This document shows positions 1 to 8,750 of a stretch of 64,000 nt of DNA, piece by piece; within the stretch, counting starts at the first letter, position 1, and every line of letters begins with the position of its first letter. Position numbers and translations under genes: made by a program. The DNA is from JADJPG01 sp964491875 (GTDB taxonomy: Bacteria > Verrucomicrobiota > Verrucomicrobiia > Limisphaerales > JADJPG01), in the NCBI GenBank assembly GCA_964491875.1, contig CAZBIC010000008.1, positions 1-64,000 of the forward strand. The letters are read 5' to 3'. The notes beneath the pieces are model-generated. The model did no database searches. It was not told where the DNA came from and was given only the letters and a program-made list of their open reading frames with translations.

Positions 1-569
1 GTCGCGGCGGCGGTCTTGGCCTTCAATCCCTTCGCCGCCTTGAACTCGGCGAGCAAGCGATCCGGCAGCGCGACTTCGCTGGTTTGGTAGAGAATCGGGT
101 CGGACTTCTTCGTTGGCACGGTGAAGTGGCCGTCCTTCTTGATTTCCTTCTTGGCGGCTTCCCACCACTTCTTCCAGTCGTCCTGAATGACGTCTGGAAC
201 GAGAACCTGCTGAATTTGATCGATGGTGGCGCGACCGCCAAAGCTCAGGACAACCAGTTTGATGAGGTCGAGATGATGCAGCGCGGCCATCTTGCGCAGG
301 CCTTCGAGGTCGGACGCCTTCTTGGCGAGGATGTGGTTCGCGTCGATGGGCTTCAGCGATTCCGCGGCGAAGCTCAAATCCATGGCGTGTCCCGCCTTGG
401 TCTGGAAGTCGATGGTGAAACGCGCGAAGACGGTGTCCACCGTCTTGATCTTTCCGAACCCCCAGCTGCGATGCGAGCAATAGCCGCTCTGGGTGAGCAG
501 CACAAGCGCGTCGACGTGTGTACGGTTGATCTTCCCGGCGGCGGCTAGTTTATCGAACTCTTCTTTCAT
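1..569 (-). CDS. GreA/GreB-family elongation factor, N-terminal extension region (partial)
   Basis: An open minus-strand frame begins at an ATG at 567-569 and runs off the left edge, giving about 189 residues. The visible part is soluble, rich in Lys and Ala, and has a SWGFGKIKTVD...RFTIDF segment near residues 34-58 and a DDWKKWWEAAKK segment around 135-146. These resemble the long N-terminal extension that precedes the GreA/GreB coiled coil in chlamydial and verrucomicrobial transcript-cleavage factors, which rescue backtracked RNA polymerase. The GreA domain itself would lie outside the window, so the assignment is from remembered family features only. It is divergent from rsmB, with about 50 bp between the two starts. 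Confidence 0.5.
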   Translation of the reverse strand, partial: MKEEFDKLAAAGKINRTHVDALVLLTQSGYCSHRSWGFGKIKTVDTVFARFTIDFQTKAGHAMDLSFAAESLKPIDANHILAKKASDLEGLRKMAALHHLDLIKLVVLSFGGRATIDQIQQVLVPDVIQDDWKKWWEAAKKEIKKDGHFTVPTKKSDPILYQTSEVALPDRLLAEFKAAKGLKAKTAAA

Positions 570-620
570 AGGATCGCGTTAAATTCTCGATTGCAATTGA
601 GCGATTGGCATTATTAGGAG

Positions 621-1919
621 GTGGCTTTGCAAAAACCAAGAGAAATTGCCGTTCGTTTGTTGACGCGGCATGCGGATGGCACCGGCTTGCTCGAAGATCT
701 GCTCGACGCGGAGTTGAGCAAGGGAACCATTGCGCCGGCGGATCGCGGGCTCGTGCAGGAACTCGTATACGGCGCCGTGCGCTGGCAAAAGACGCTCGAC
801 TGGCTCATCGCGCGCAAGACCGACAGCCGCCCGAAGAAGCCCATCCTGCAAATCCTCTTGCGCCTCGGATTGTATCAGCTGTTCCTGCTCGATCGCATTC
901 CGGACCATGCTGCCGTCAACGAATCCGTCCAGCTCGCGCGTGAACTGGGTTTCGGCTCCCAATCAGGTTTCATCAACGCCGTTCTCCGCAACTGCCTCCG
1001 TGAACGCGACGTTCTGGAGCGGGATCTTCAAACCCTGAGAGACAGTTCGCCCGACATTGGCTACTCGCATCCGCGCTGGCTCTGCGATCGTTGGGAACAG
1101 CGGTGGGGCGGAGAGAACCTCCGGGCACTGCTTGACTGGAACAACGCCGCGCCAACCATTTATCTCCGGGTCAACACGCTCAAGGCGACGCCTGAACAAC
1201 TCGCCGCGGAATTTGAGAAGGAAGGGGTGCTCTTCACGCCGCGGCCCTTCGAGTGGGCGCCGACGGAATGGGTCTTCGAACTGCGCTCGCATCCTTCGCT
1301 CGCGACGCTGAAAAGCTTTCAGGACGGCCATTTCTACGTTCAGGACCCGAGCACGCTGCTCGCGGTTCACGAACTCGCGCCGAAGCCTGGTGAAACCATC
1401 CTCGATCTTTGCGCCGCACCGGGCGGCAAGACGACGTTGATTGCCCAGTGCATGGAGAATCGCGGTGTCGTGTATGCGCATGACATCGAGACGCGGCGCC
1501 TTGGACTCATCTCGGAGAACTGCACACGCCTCGGCGCGAGTTGCGTCCAGGTGACATCGGCGGATGAACTCACGGCCCTGGCGGCGCCCGCCAAGTTCGA
1601 CCGCATCCTCATCGACGCGCCTTGTTCAAACACCGGCGTGATGCGTCGTCGCGTCGAGCTTCGCTGGCGCATTCAGCCGTCGGAGATCGATCGATTGCGC
1701 GCTGTTCAGCTCGGGTTGTTGCAACAGGCCGCTCCTTGGCTCAAGCCCGGTGGCACTTTGGTTTACAGCACGTGCAGTCTCGAGCCCGAGGAGAACTCCA
1801 GCGTGGTGAAGGAGTTCCTCGCCAGCACGCCGGGTTTTGAACTCGTTCGCGAGCGGGAACTGATTCCGTTCGTGGACGGCACGGATGGCGCGTTCATGGC
1901 CACCTTGCGCAAAACGTAG
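621..1919 (+). CDS. rsmB: 16S rRNA (cytosine-C5)-methyltransferase RsmB
   Basis: The 432-residue protein has an all-helical NusB-like RNA-binding domain (about residues 1-140) and a C-terminal SAM-dependent methyltransferase domain. The SAM motif LDLCAAPGGKT is near residue 260. The two cysteines of the RNA m5C methyltransferase mechanism are in DAPCSNTG (about 334) and STCSLEPEEN (about 384). It should methylate C967 of 16S rRNA (E. coli numbering). The start is uncertain: the Shine-Dalgarno AGGAGG at 616-621 overlaps the GTG at 621, so an in-frame TTG at 627, five bases after it, is the better-spaced initiation codon and would shorten the protein by two residues. Length and motif order are normal for the family. 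Confidence 0.93.
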   Translation: MALQKPREIAVRLLTRHADGTGLLEDLLDAELSKGTIAPADRGLVQELVYGAVRWQKTLDWLIARKTDSRPKKPILQILLRLGLYQLFLLDRIPDHAAVNESVQLARELGFGSQSGFINAVLRNCLRERDVLERDLQTLRDSSPDIGYSHPRWLCDRWEQRWGGENLRALLDWNNAAPTIYLRVNTLKATPEQLAAEFEKEGVLFTPRPFEWAPTEWVFELRSHPSLATLKSFQDGHFYVQDPSTLLAVHELAPKPGETILDLCAAPGGKTTLIAQCMENRGVVYAHDIETRRLGLISENCTRLGASCVQVTSADELTALAAPAKFDRILIDAPCSNTGVMRRRVELRWRIQPSEIDRLRAVQLGLLQQAAPWLKPGGTLVYSTCSLEPEENSSVVKEFLASTPGFELVRERELIPFVDGTDGAFMATLRKT

Positions 1920-1928
1920 GCTGTTGGC

Positions 1929-3062
1929 CTACGGGGTGGCGGCGCGGTGGAACCGGAAGGGCAGGGGAGACGAATCCTGAATGATCGTGCTCGTGCCGGT
2001 GCTGACAAAGCTGGTCCAAGTCATCCATTGTTGGAGATCGGTCGATCCCTGAACTCGATAACTACGACCAGGGATGGTGGACAGCGTAAAGCGGAAGCCT
2101 TGTCCCGCGACGAATGTTGATTCGGTGAACGCCGGAGTTGCACCTCCGGGGACATTCGCTGCTTCTCCGAGGAACGACAGTAATTGAGCGTCGCTCACCG
2201 CGCCGGCATTCGAGAGGTTCCCGCCAGCTAGATTCGCCGGCACGATCGGGCGTGCGTAGCGGACGTAATTGAACGACGCGATCAGGTCCGGACTGCAACT
2301 GTTGAGCACGACGCCGTTCGGGAGGCGCAGTCCATTCGTCAGCACGAACTGATTTTGATACTGAACGCCCACGGCCTCGCACGTTGGCCAGTCGGTATAA
2401 ACGGTCATACCCGCCTGCAACGTAGCCGGCATATCCGGACGAAAGTAGCGCTGGTGAATGCGCCACGCTCCGCCCGGTTCGCGTCGCAGCAGGATCAAAT
2501 GCGGCCCGATGCGCGCGACCTGAATGCTCGAACGCGCCGGCGCGCCGTTCGAGATATAGAGCGTGGACTGGCTGTTCACCGTGGTCTTCACCTCGTATTG
2601 AAAAGTGCCTGGATTGTTTGCCGCGCCGGTGGAGAGGAAGACGTAGTTTTGGCCGCCCGGTGTCCACTGAGAGGGATTCGTCATCGTACGCGGCGTGCGC
2701 ACCATGATTCCCGCCAACGAATAGAGTGCCATAGGCGGCCGAACTCGGCTGCGGCCTGTGGTTTCGACATCCGTTGTGATTGCGAAATCGCCAGTGACCG
2801 TCTTGTACGTCAGCTCACCGCGCCACTCCGCATACCAACTGCTCGTGTGCGGAACCATCGTCATCCGGCCGGGCTGCGTCGTATTGATATCGAACACTTG
2901 CAACGCATCGTTGCCCCAGCCTTCGACCTGATGGATGCGCTGCCAGTTCGTTACGGAGTGCGCGCTGTCAAACTCGTCGCTCAACGCCGTAAGGTCGTCA
3001 TAGGCGACGGCGGACAGCACGAAAGCCAACAGGATTATGTAGCAAAAGGCTGAACGCAGCAT
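1929..3062 (-). CDS. Secreted protein, ConA-like/DUF1349-like core with C-terminal 'ES-L-W' module
   Basis: The ATG at 3060-3062 was chosen because it places a hydrophobic signal peptide (MLRSAFCYIILLAFVLSAVAY) at the N-terminus; the frame is open ten codons further upstream. The mature protein of about 355 residues has a beta-rich core (YAEWRGELTYKTVTGDFAITTDVET, about 76-100) resembling DUF1349/concanavalin-like domains of large environmental bacteria. Its last 50 residues (RFTLSTIPGRSYRVQGSTDLQ, then W and FRFHRAATP) form a module common at the ends of verrucomicrobial secreted proteins; the next gene carries a related one. The function is unknown; a surface or exported carbohydrate-related role is inference. 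Confidence 0.7.
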   Translation of the reverse strand: MLRSAFCYIILLAFVLSAVAYDDLTALSDEFDSAHSVTNWQRIHQVEGWGNDALQVFDINTTQPGRMTMVPHTSSWYAEWRGELTYKTVTGDFAITTDVETTGRSRVRPPMALYSLAGIMVRTPRTMTNPSQWTPGGQNYVFLSTGAANNPGTFQYEVKTTVNSQSTLYISNGAPARSSIQVARIGPHLILLRREPGGAWRIHQRYFRPDMPATLQAGMTVYTDWPTCEAVGVQYQNQFVLTNGLRLPNGVVLNSCSPDLIASFNYVRYARPIVPANLAGGNLSNAGAVSDAQLLSFLGEAANVPGGATPAFTESTFVAGQGFRFTLSTIPGRSYRVQGSTDLQQWMTWTSFVSTGTSTIIQDSSPLPFRFHRAATP

Positions 3063-3088
3063 GCCTGAGATTGTATCACACGTTCTGG

Positions 3089-3520
3089 TCACGGTTGGTG
3101 TAGCCGGAAGTAACGGGTGCCGGGCGCGACGTCTTGGTTCACCTGCTTCTCATCGCCGACGACGGCGGGTGCGGTGTTCACGTCCGTCCAATTGGGCGGC
3201 GTGAGGCTGGGTGATTCCTGGAGCTGGAAGCCGATCGAGGGATTCGGCCAGGCGAGGGTGACGTTGCCGCCGTTGCGCAACATTCGAAGTGTCGGCGCGC
3301 CTTCCATCTGAACGACGGCGAAGGCGCTCCAAAATCCGCCGTGCAACGTGTAGGCTCCGCCGCTTGATCGACCGGCGTCGGGCTGACCAATTGTGCCGTT
3401 CAGTGTGTAAGCGCCGCCGGAGCTTTGCCCGCCACCGCCGTCGATGGTGAACCAGTCGATCGCATATTGGGCGGACGCAGTGCAGACCGACACGAGAAGG
3501 AGTCCGAAAAGGAGTTTCAT
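3089..3520 (-). CDS. Small secreted protein with 'TIDGGGG..SGGAYTL' repeats
   Basis: The start at 3518-3520 gives a 143-residue protein with a clear signal peptide (MKLLFGLLLVSVCTASAQ); longer upstream starts would run into the upstream gene. After the signal come two imperfect repeats, GGGGQSSGGAYTLNGTIGQ and GRSSGGAYTLHGGFWSA, and then a C-terminal module (FQLQESPSLTPPNWTDV...RYFRLHQP) related to the tail of the preceding secreted protein. Such GGxYTLxGxxGQ repeats occur in many short planctomycete/verrucomicrobial secreted proteins of unknown role. It lies 30 bp downstream of the beta-lactamase-family gene on the same strand and may be cotranscribed. Confidence 0.72.
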   Translation of the reverse strand: MKLLFGLLLVSVCTASAQYAIDWFTIDGGGGQSSGGAYTLNGTIGQPDAGRSSGGAYTLHGGFWSAFAVVQMEGAPTLRMLRNGGNVTLAWPNPSIGFQLQESPSLTPPNWTDVNTAPAVVGDEKQVNQDVAPGTRYFRLHQP

Positions 3521-3549
3521 AAATGTCCGGTGAAGAGGGTTGAAGTGGA

Positions 3550-5001
3550 TTAGTTGCCAATGACGACCGATCCGAGCGGCGCGTCGATGAGCAGACGTTT
3601 GTTGATGACTCCGGTCCAGGTGCTGGAACCTGTCCTTATGCGCAAGCGTGTGTTTGCATCGGCCTTGGTCAGCGCCGCGCCGAAGCCGCGCCAAGGCGAG
3701 TCGTATCCGCCAAGACCGGTGTCAGGCAGGGCGGAAGTCGGGGTGACCCAGTAGCCGTCGGCGGAGAACGTCGCGGCGGGCCAGCTCCAGCCGTTGCCGG
3801 AGCCGGCATCGATCAGATCGCTTAACGAGGTCTTGAGATCGGAGATGGGAATTTCCACGCCGTTCTCGAAACGACGGTTCAGCGCGGCGTAGATCACGAC
3901 GCCGTCGCTGCGATGGTCGATGAACGTCAGCAGGCCAAAGAGAGCGCCGCCGTGGGACTGTGTGCCAGTGGGGTTGGCAGGCGTGTTCGCCTCGCCGATG
4001 TCGGGGTAGCCGAGGTGGTAAGCGTTGCCCATCGCCAGCATGGCGGGCGCGGAAGCTACCAGACCGCCGTGGGCGATGATGGTGGGCAGGCTGTAGCCCC
4101 CGTACTCGCGCGGCACTGATTCGATGGGTGGATCGTTATCGAATATGCTTAGGGTATTGCCGCCGCCGCGATACCAGGGTTCGCGCGGATCGCGGTCCTC
4201 GCGCAAGGTCCGTCCGCCCTCCAGTTCGCTGCGCGGCAACCACATGTCCGGCGTGAAGACCCGGCGGTGCAGAAAGTCCACGTAGCCGCCGGGCCAGGCC
4301 TGGTTGATGACTTCGCCCAACACGAGGTAGCCGAAGTTGGAGTATCGGTCGCTGAAGGAATTGCCGCCCGTGGTGCCAGGTGTGTACTGAAGAGGCCAGC
4401 CCAGCGTGTAGCGCATCACGTCGAGACGACTGGGCGGGCTGGGAATGTCCATCGCGGCTGCGATCGTTCGCGAAATCAGCGGCGTGTCGCCCGGGCCATT
4501 CGTGTCGCCGCGGACAAACCCGCCCGTGTGCTCCAAGAGATGCTGAAGTGTGATGCTGGCGTAACGCGTGTCGCCGAGGGACGGAAACGCCGCCACCGTG
4601 AGCAGGCCATTGTTGTTCACGCCGCGAATCGTGAGGTTGAATACCCTGCGATTGAGTCCTTCCGGTCCGAAGGCGCCGTCTGCGGCCAGCATCCGGATGG
4701 CGGCGGCGGTGGCCGGCTTGGTGGCGCTGGCCTGGCGGACCATGGCGTTCTCCGGCATGTTCGTGCCCACGTCGAGCCAGCCGAAGCCGCGCAGATACAC
4801 GACACGATTGCTTCGCATGATACCAACCAGTCCGGCCTCGACGCTCCAATTCGTCATGAACGTTGTCATGGTGGAGTCGAAGGCATTCATCGTTGGCACG
4901 GGACGTCCGCTGATGGGAATCGCGGCGTTGGAGGAAACCGGGCTTAGCGCCATGGCGACGGCGGCGCCCGCGAGATGGAACAGGAGAGAGAAAGCTTTCA
5001 T
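3550..5001 (-). CDS. Serine hydrolase, beta-lactamase (class C/DD-peptidase) family
   Basis: The 483-residue protein has an N-terminal signal peptide ending near SNAA. All three active-site motifs of the beta-lactamase/penicillin-binding fold are visible: S92-A-T-K95 (nucleophile and general base), Y220-S-N222, and H350-G-G352 in the KTG position. The family includes D-aminopeptidases, esterases and beta-lactamases; HGG at the third motif is more usual for esterase/peptidase-type members than for true AmpC enzymes, so antibiotic resistance should not be assumed. The C-terminal 100 residues are beta-rich and not assignable. The protein is probably periplasmic or secreted. Confidence 0.85.
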   Translation of the reverse strand: MKAFSLLFHLAGAAVAMALSPVSSNAAIPISGRPVPTMNAFDSTMTTFMTNWSVEAGLVGIMRSNRVVYLRGFGWLDVGTNMPENAMVRQASATKPATAAAIRMLAADGAFGPEGLNRRVFNLTIRGVNNNGLLTVAAFPSLGDTRYASITLQHLLEHTGGFVRGDTNGPGDTPLISRTIAAAMDIPSPPSRLDVMRYTLGWPLQYTPGTTGGNSFSDRYSNFGYLVLGEVINQAWPGGYVDFLHRRVFTPDMWLPRSELEGGRTLREDRDPREPWYRGGGNTLSIFDNDPPIESVPREYGGYSLPTIIAHGGLVASAPAMLAMGNAYHLGYPDIGEANTPANPTGTQSHGGALFGLLTFIDHRSDGVVIYAALNRRFENGVEIPISDLKTSLSDLIDAGSGNGWSWPAATFSADGYWVTPTSALPDTGLGGYDSPWRGFGAALTKADANTRLRIRTGSSTWTGVINKRLLIDAPLGSVVIGN

Positions 5002-5027
5002 GGCAACGTCGTGGATGGATGAAGTGC

Positions 5028-7079
5028 TTACTGCAAGCTCACAAGAACGAGCACCAGACCCTTGCCGCTGGCCAAGCCGGTCATCGCCTTGCCGATGATG
5101 GCGCCTTGAGCCCGGGCGTGGTCATTCACCTTCATCCCATGGCCGGGCGTCTCGGAAGTGGTGATGAGGTCGCCGGGTTCAATCGCTCCCGCGCTCGCAT
5201 CCACGAGGCAATACACGCGACCGGTCAACGCCACCGGATGTTTGCCATCTGCCTTTGTGTTCCGCTGGCCCATCAGCATGCCGGGCTTCACGCCGCCCGC
5301 GCCGCTCATCACACCGGCGACGGTGCGATCGTAAGCGCGCGAGCTGACGTGAAGTTCCCCGGGGTGCCTGGGATCAATGCTGACGATCATGCCAGGCTTG
5401 GCGTCTGCAGATTGAATATCGAAGTTCTCCGAGAGATCGCTGCCACCGGTGATCTCCAGCACCTGCGTGCTGATGCGGCCTTCGCCGTTGAAATCGGCGT
5501 CGAGCACGATGGACGGATTCCCGCCGGTACCTTTGTAGAGTGAAATCTGTCCGCCGTTGCCCACTCCTTCGGCTCCTTCGATGAACACCGTGGTGGTTCC
5601 GTTTTCATCGCGGAGAACAAGTTCACCGCCGCCGCTGGCGCCCTGACCATCGAGCTCCGCGCGATTGAATCCCTGATTGTTGCGCAGCTGAATCAAGCCC
5701 GCGCCGCCGCTGTTGGCGCTGATCAAAACCGTGGTGTCGTTCGTGCCATTGAGCAGCGAAAGGGAACTGCCTCGCCCGCTCGCATCCGCATCGAGCGAGA
5801 CGGTGGTGCTGCCGACGCCGTTATACATGGTGAAGAGCGAGCCCTGGCCGGCGCTGGTGCTGCCAAGTAGTTGAAGCGTTTCTGCTCCGTTCAAACCGCG
5901 TACGGAAACCTCTCCGCCCCCCGCCGTGCTCTGCCCGTCTATGACCACAGTCTGCCCGCCTGTTCCGTTGTAGAACGCCGCCGCGCTACCGCGACCGCTG
6001 GCGTCGCCGTCCAGTGTGAGTGTGACGTCGCCGAGGCCGTTGTACATGGTCAGCAGTGACCCTTGTCCAGCGCTGGTGCTGCCCTGAAGCGTAAGGCCGA
6101 GCCCGGCCTCGCGATACATGAGGATCGCACCGCCCGGCGTTGCGCCGCTCTGACCTTGAATGATCACTCCCGTGGATTCGTTGTTCTGGAGAAAGCGCCC
6201 GTAGCCGCCGACGGAAGACGACCCCAGTTCCACCGTCGTCTGAGCCAGCCCCAGTCCGCCCAGCGCATCATACAAACGCAGGAACCCGCCATCTGTCGTC
6301 CCGGACGCCTCGAGGAACCGCCCGATGCTTCCGTGGTTCATGTAGAGCACGCCGCTGTCAGATATCTCGGTGAGCTGGACCCGATCCAGGCCGCCCGCGC
6401 TTTCCACCTGAAGATCGCGCAGGCGCAACGTGTCGGCGATGTCTTCCGATGACAGCGAGTTCTGCATGATCTTCTGCCCCGAGATGGAGTTGGCGGGAAT
6501 CTTCTCCGCCGTCACTGCCCCGTCGGCGAGCTTGCTCGTCGTCACCGCGCTGTCGGCCAGCTTCGGTGTCGTGACCGCTCCGTCCGCAAGCTGACTTGGG
6601 CCAACGGCTTGATTGGCCAGTTGCGGGCCGGCGATGGCGGCCTCGACCACATTGGCGGCACGGAATGCGTAACCGATGGCGGTGAGGCGTTGATCCGGTG
6701 CCAGCTGGGCGAACCCCGTCGTGCCGTCGTTAAACCAGATGCGGAGGTGGATGTTCACGTTGTCGAACACGCTCGCGGGAATGGCGTTCTCCATACCGGC
6801 GATGGACGTGTCGCCCAGTGCGACGTTGAACAGGCCGTTGGTCACAGGCACGGAGATGATGGTGTTGGGCGTATCCTTGCCGTCCTGGCTCCAGACTGTC
6901 GTGGCAATCAAGTTGGGTCGCACGAGGGCGAACTTGAACTGGCCGAGGCCGGTAAAGTTCGTGCCGTGGGATGTGACGCGTCCCTGATAGGTGATGATTC
7001 CCGGCACTTGGGCTGCGGTGTTGAGAACGCCGGCGAGCCAGACCAAGGTTAAGCAGTTGATGATGGATGATGTCTTCAT
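5028..7079 (-). CDS. Large secreted/surface repeat protein with collar-like stalk
   Basis: The ATG at 7077-7079 gives a signal peptide (MKTSSIINCLTLVWLAGVLNTAAQ) and a 683-residue protein. In order: a beta domain of about 150 residues (ITYQGRVTSHG...), then a stalk of near-identical short repeats (SQLADGAVTTPKLADSAVTT), as seen in trimeric fibres, then glycine-rich repeats in a larger unit of about 74 residues (GSTSAGQGSL.TMYNG and DASGRGS occur twice each), and a compact C-terminal domain (GGSDLSENFDI to the VLVLVSLQ end) found on other bacterial exported proteins. It is likely surface-exposed and oligomeric. A 30-bp site matching the one before the neighbouring sensor kinase lies about 75 bp upstream of the ATG. 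Confidence 0.72.
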   Translation of the reverse strand: MKTSSIINCLTLVWLAGVLNTAAQVPGIITYQGRVTSHGTNFTGLGQFKFALVRPNLIATTVWSQDGKDTPNTIISVPVTNGLFNVALGDTSIAGMENAIPASVFDNVNIHLRIWFNDGTTGFAQLAPDQRLTAIGYAFRAANVVEAAIAGPQLANQAVGPSQLADGAVTTPKLADSAVTTSKLADGAVTAEKIPANSISGQKIMQNSLSSEDIADTLRLRDLQVESAGGLDRVQLTEISDSGVLYMNHGSIGRFLEASGTTDGGFLRLYDALGGLGLAQTTVELGSSSVGGYGRFLQNNESTGVIIQGQSGATPGGAILMYREAGLGLTLQGSTSAGQGSLLTMYNGLGDVTLTLDGDASGRGSAAAFYNGTGGQTVVIDGQSTAGGGEVSVRGLNGAETLQLLGSTSAGQGSLFTMYNGVGSTTVSLDADASGRGSSLSLLNGTNDTTVLISANSGGAGLIQLRNNQGFNRAELDGQGASGGGELVLRDENGTTTVFIEGAEGVGNGGQISLYKGTGGNPSIVLDADFNGEGRISTQVLEITGGSDLSENFDIQSADAKPGMIVSIDPRHPGELHVSSRAYDRTVAGVMSGAGGVKPGMLMGQRNTKADGKHPVALTGRVYCLVDASAGAIEPGDLITTSETPGHGMKVNDHARAQGAIIGKAMTGLASGKGLVLVLVSLQ

Positions 7080-7153
7080 ATGATAAACGAGTCGTCCTCC
7101 CTGTGTGTGACCCGATGTCGGCTCCAATGCTGGGAAACCGGCCGTGAAAAGAA

Positions 7154-7183
7154 GATGAAACCCGCATGAAAAGGATTTCATGT
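7154..7183. promoter_or_regulatory. Candidate response-regulator binding site A
   Basis: A 30-bp site containing GATGAA, six bases, ATGAAA, four bases, TTTCAT. It is identical at 23 of 30 positions to the site at 8716-8745. The two ATGAA words repeat at 11-bp spacing, and the second forms a hairpin-type palindrome with TTTCAT. Both properties are usual for OmpR/CusR-class regulators. It lies upstream of the repeat-protein gene. Confidence 0.5.
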
Positions 7184-7248
7184 TCGCGGATGCCGCGCCG
7201 GTGACGTGCGGAGAAATCGGCCGGATCTTGGAGTGACCCCAGGCGGCG

Positions 7249-8634
7249 TCAGGCCCGGGGGAATCGGATCGTGAACGTGCTTCCCTTTCCCACTTCGCTG
7301 CGCGCTTCCACGCGTCCACCGTGGGCTTCGACAAGGGTCTTGACGATGGACAGTCCCAGACCGGCGCCGCCGAACTCTCGGGAGCGTGCCTTGTCCGCAC
7401 GATAGAATCGTTCGAACAAATGAGGCAGATGTTCGGCGGAGATCCCGCTGCCGTGGTCGACCACCTCCATTGTCACTTCGGCGTCAGTCGTTGCCACGCG
7501 AATCGTCGCGCGCTCACCGGCGGGTGTATAGCGAAGCGCGTTCTCGGCGAGATTGAAAATGATCTGCTCCAAGGCCACGGCGTCTCCGGACACCATGGCC
7601 GGTCCAGCCGTTTCACAGGTCAACGGCACTCGTTGCTCCTCCGAGAACGGGGCGAGCTTGCGACAGACCTCGCTCGCGATCATTGCGACGTCGACGGGTT
7701 CCTTGCGCACGACCGCATCACCGGCGTCCGCACGGGCAAGCGTCAGCAGGTTTTCCGTGAGCCGGGAAAGTCGCTCGATCTCTTCACGGCTGCTTTGCAG
7801 CACTTCGGCGTATTCCTCCGGTGAACGCGGGCGTCGCAAGGCCACATCGATCTCGCCACGCAAAATGGTGAGCGGTGTGCGCAGCTCATGCGAGGCGTCG
7901 GCCACGAAGCGGTGCTGGCTGCTGTGCGCGGCCTCCACGCGATCGAGCAGTTCGTTGAAGGTGTGGGCGAGTTGCGCCAGCTCGGGGGCGTCGGACGGTG
8001 CGAACAGGCGCTGGCGACTGAGGTTTCCGAGGTCAACCTTTTGCGCCGTTTCGCTCATGGACGCGAGCGGCGAGATCCATTGCCGAATCAGATAATCGAT
8101 GCCGAGCCATGCCAGTGACAGAGCGAGGATGCTGCAGACAGCGAGTGCGAAGAGCAGTTGGCGCAATGGCCGATCGCGCTCGATCAGCTGCACTCCGACC
8201 TGGGCGTAGCAGACGAACTGGCCTTTCCGGTCTATTCTCACGGTGGCGATCCGGTAGCGCACTCCGTCGCTTGACTCGCCGTCGTGATGCACGATTCCGA
8301 GCGGGTTGGTGGCGAGGCGTTTGACCTCATCGGTGGGCGGAATGGGCTCGGACAAGCTGATGCTCTTGTAGAGCTGGTTCCAGTTGCTGTCGAAGGTTTG
8401 CCAGAATCCCGGGTAACGGTCCGAGCGCCACGGTTTGTCGTCGTTGAAGATTCCCGCTGGATACGAGGGGTTGACCTGGCGGCCGAGGAGGAAGGCCTTG
8501 TCGCGAACAAACTGGTCGATGTCGCCCTGGAGCGTCTGTCGCACCTGCAGGTAGATGACCGTGCAAAATACGGCGAGCACCAGCGCCAGCCAGACGAGCA
8601 AAGTGGTCAGCAGGCGTTGGCGCAGCGTTTTCAT
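7249..8634 (-). CDS. Sensor histidine kinase, CusS/heavy-metal-sensor type
   Basis: The ATG at 8632-8634 was preferred over an in-frame GTG at 8682; neither has a good ribosome binding site. The 461-residue protein has TM1 (about 8-30), a periplasmic sensor region (31-160), TM2 (160-182), a HAMP linker, a HisKA domain with phosphoacceptor H249 in ASHELRTP, and an HATPase domain with the N box (NLAENALRY), DHGSGIS and GGAGLGLSI. The architecture matches metal-responsive CusS/CzcS kinases, but the periplasmic region shows no obvious metal-binding cluster, so the ligand is unknown. It follows the response regulator gene by 116 bp, and that gap holds a candidate operator. Confidence 0.93.
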   Translation of the reverse strand: MKTLRQRLLTTLLVWLALVLAVFCTVIYLQVRQTLQGDIDQFVRDKAFLLGRQVNPSYPAGIFNDDKPWRSDRYPGFWQTFDSNWNQLYKSISLSEPIPPTDEVKRLATNPLGIVHHDGESSDGVRYRIATVRIDRKGQFVCYAQVGVQLIERDRPLRQLLFALAVCSILALSLAWLGIDYLIRQWISPLASMSETAQKVDLGNLSRQRLFAPSDAPELAQLAHTFNELLDRVEAAHSSQHRFVADASHELRTPLTILRGEIDVALRRPRSPEEYAEVLQSSREEIERLSRLTENLLTLARADAGDAVVRKEPVDVAMIASEVCRKLAPFSEEQRVPLTCETAGPAMVSGDAVALEQIIFNLAENALRYTPAGERATIRVATTDAEVTMEVVDHGSGISAEHLPHLFERFYRADKARSREFGGAGLGLSIVKTLVEAHGGRVEARSEVGKGSTFTIRFPRA

Positions 8635-8715
8635 GAATCTATTCGCGATCGCGCAACAGTGCTGCCGAAGATGGGGAATCACCGGACCATGATCGCCGGG
8701 CGCAGGTGAAGGTCC

Positions 8716-8745
8716 GATGAATTCGAGATGAAATGGCTTTCATGT
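8716..8745. promoter_or_regulatory. Candidate response-regulator binding site B
   Basis: A second copy of the 30-bp site at 7154-7183, in the same orientation: GATGAA, six bases, ATGAAA, four bases, TTTCATGT. It sits in the gap between the response regulator stop codon (8751) and the kinase start, so it could drive a separate autoregulated kinase promoter. Only a half-site (GATGAAAA at 9461) is visible before the regulator gene. Confidence 0.5.
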
Positions 8746-8750
8746 CCCTC

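Noticed and set aside
3550..5001. Calling the serine hydrolase an antibiotic beta-lactamase
   Set aside because: The third motif is HGG and the family is broad; the fold is certain but resistance is not supported.
5877..6100. DNA repeats in the fibre gene as a CRISPR or tandem repeat array
   Set aside because: The repeats are coding, in frame, divergent at the DNA level and have no spacers.
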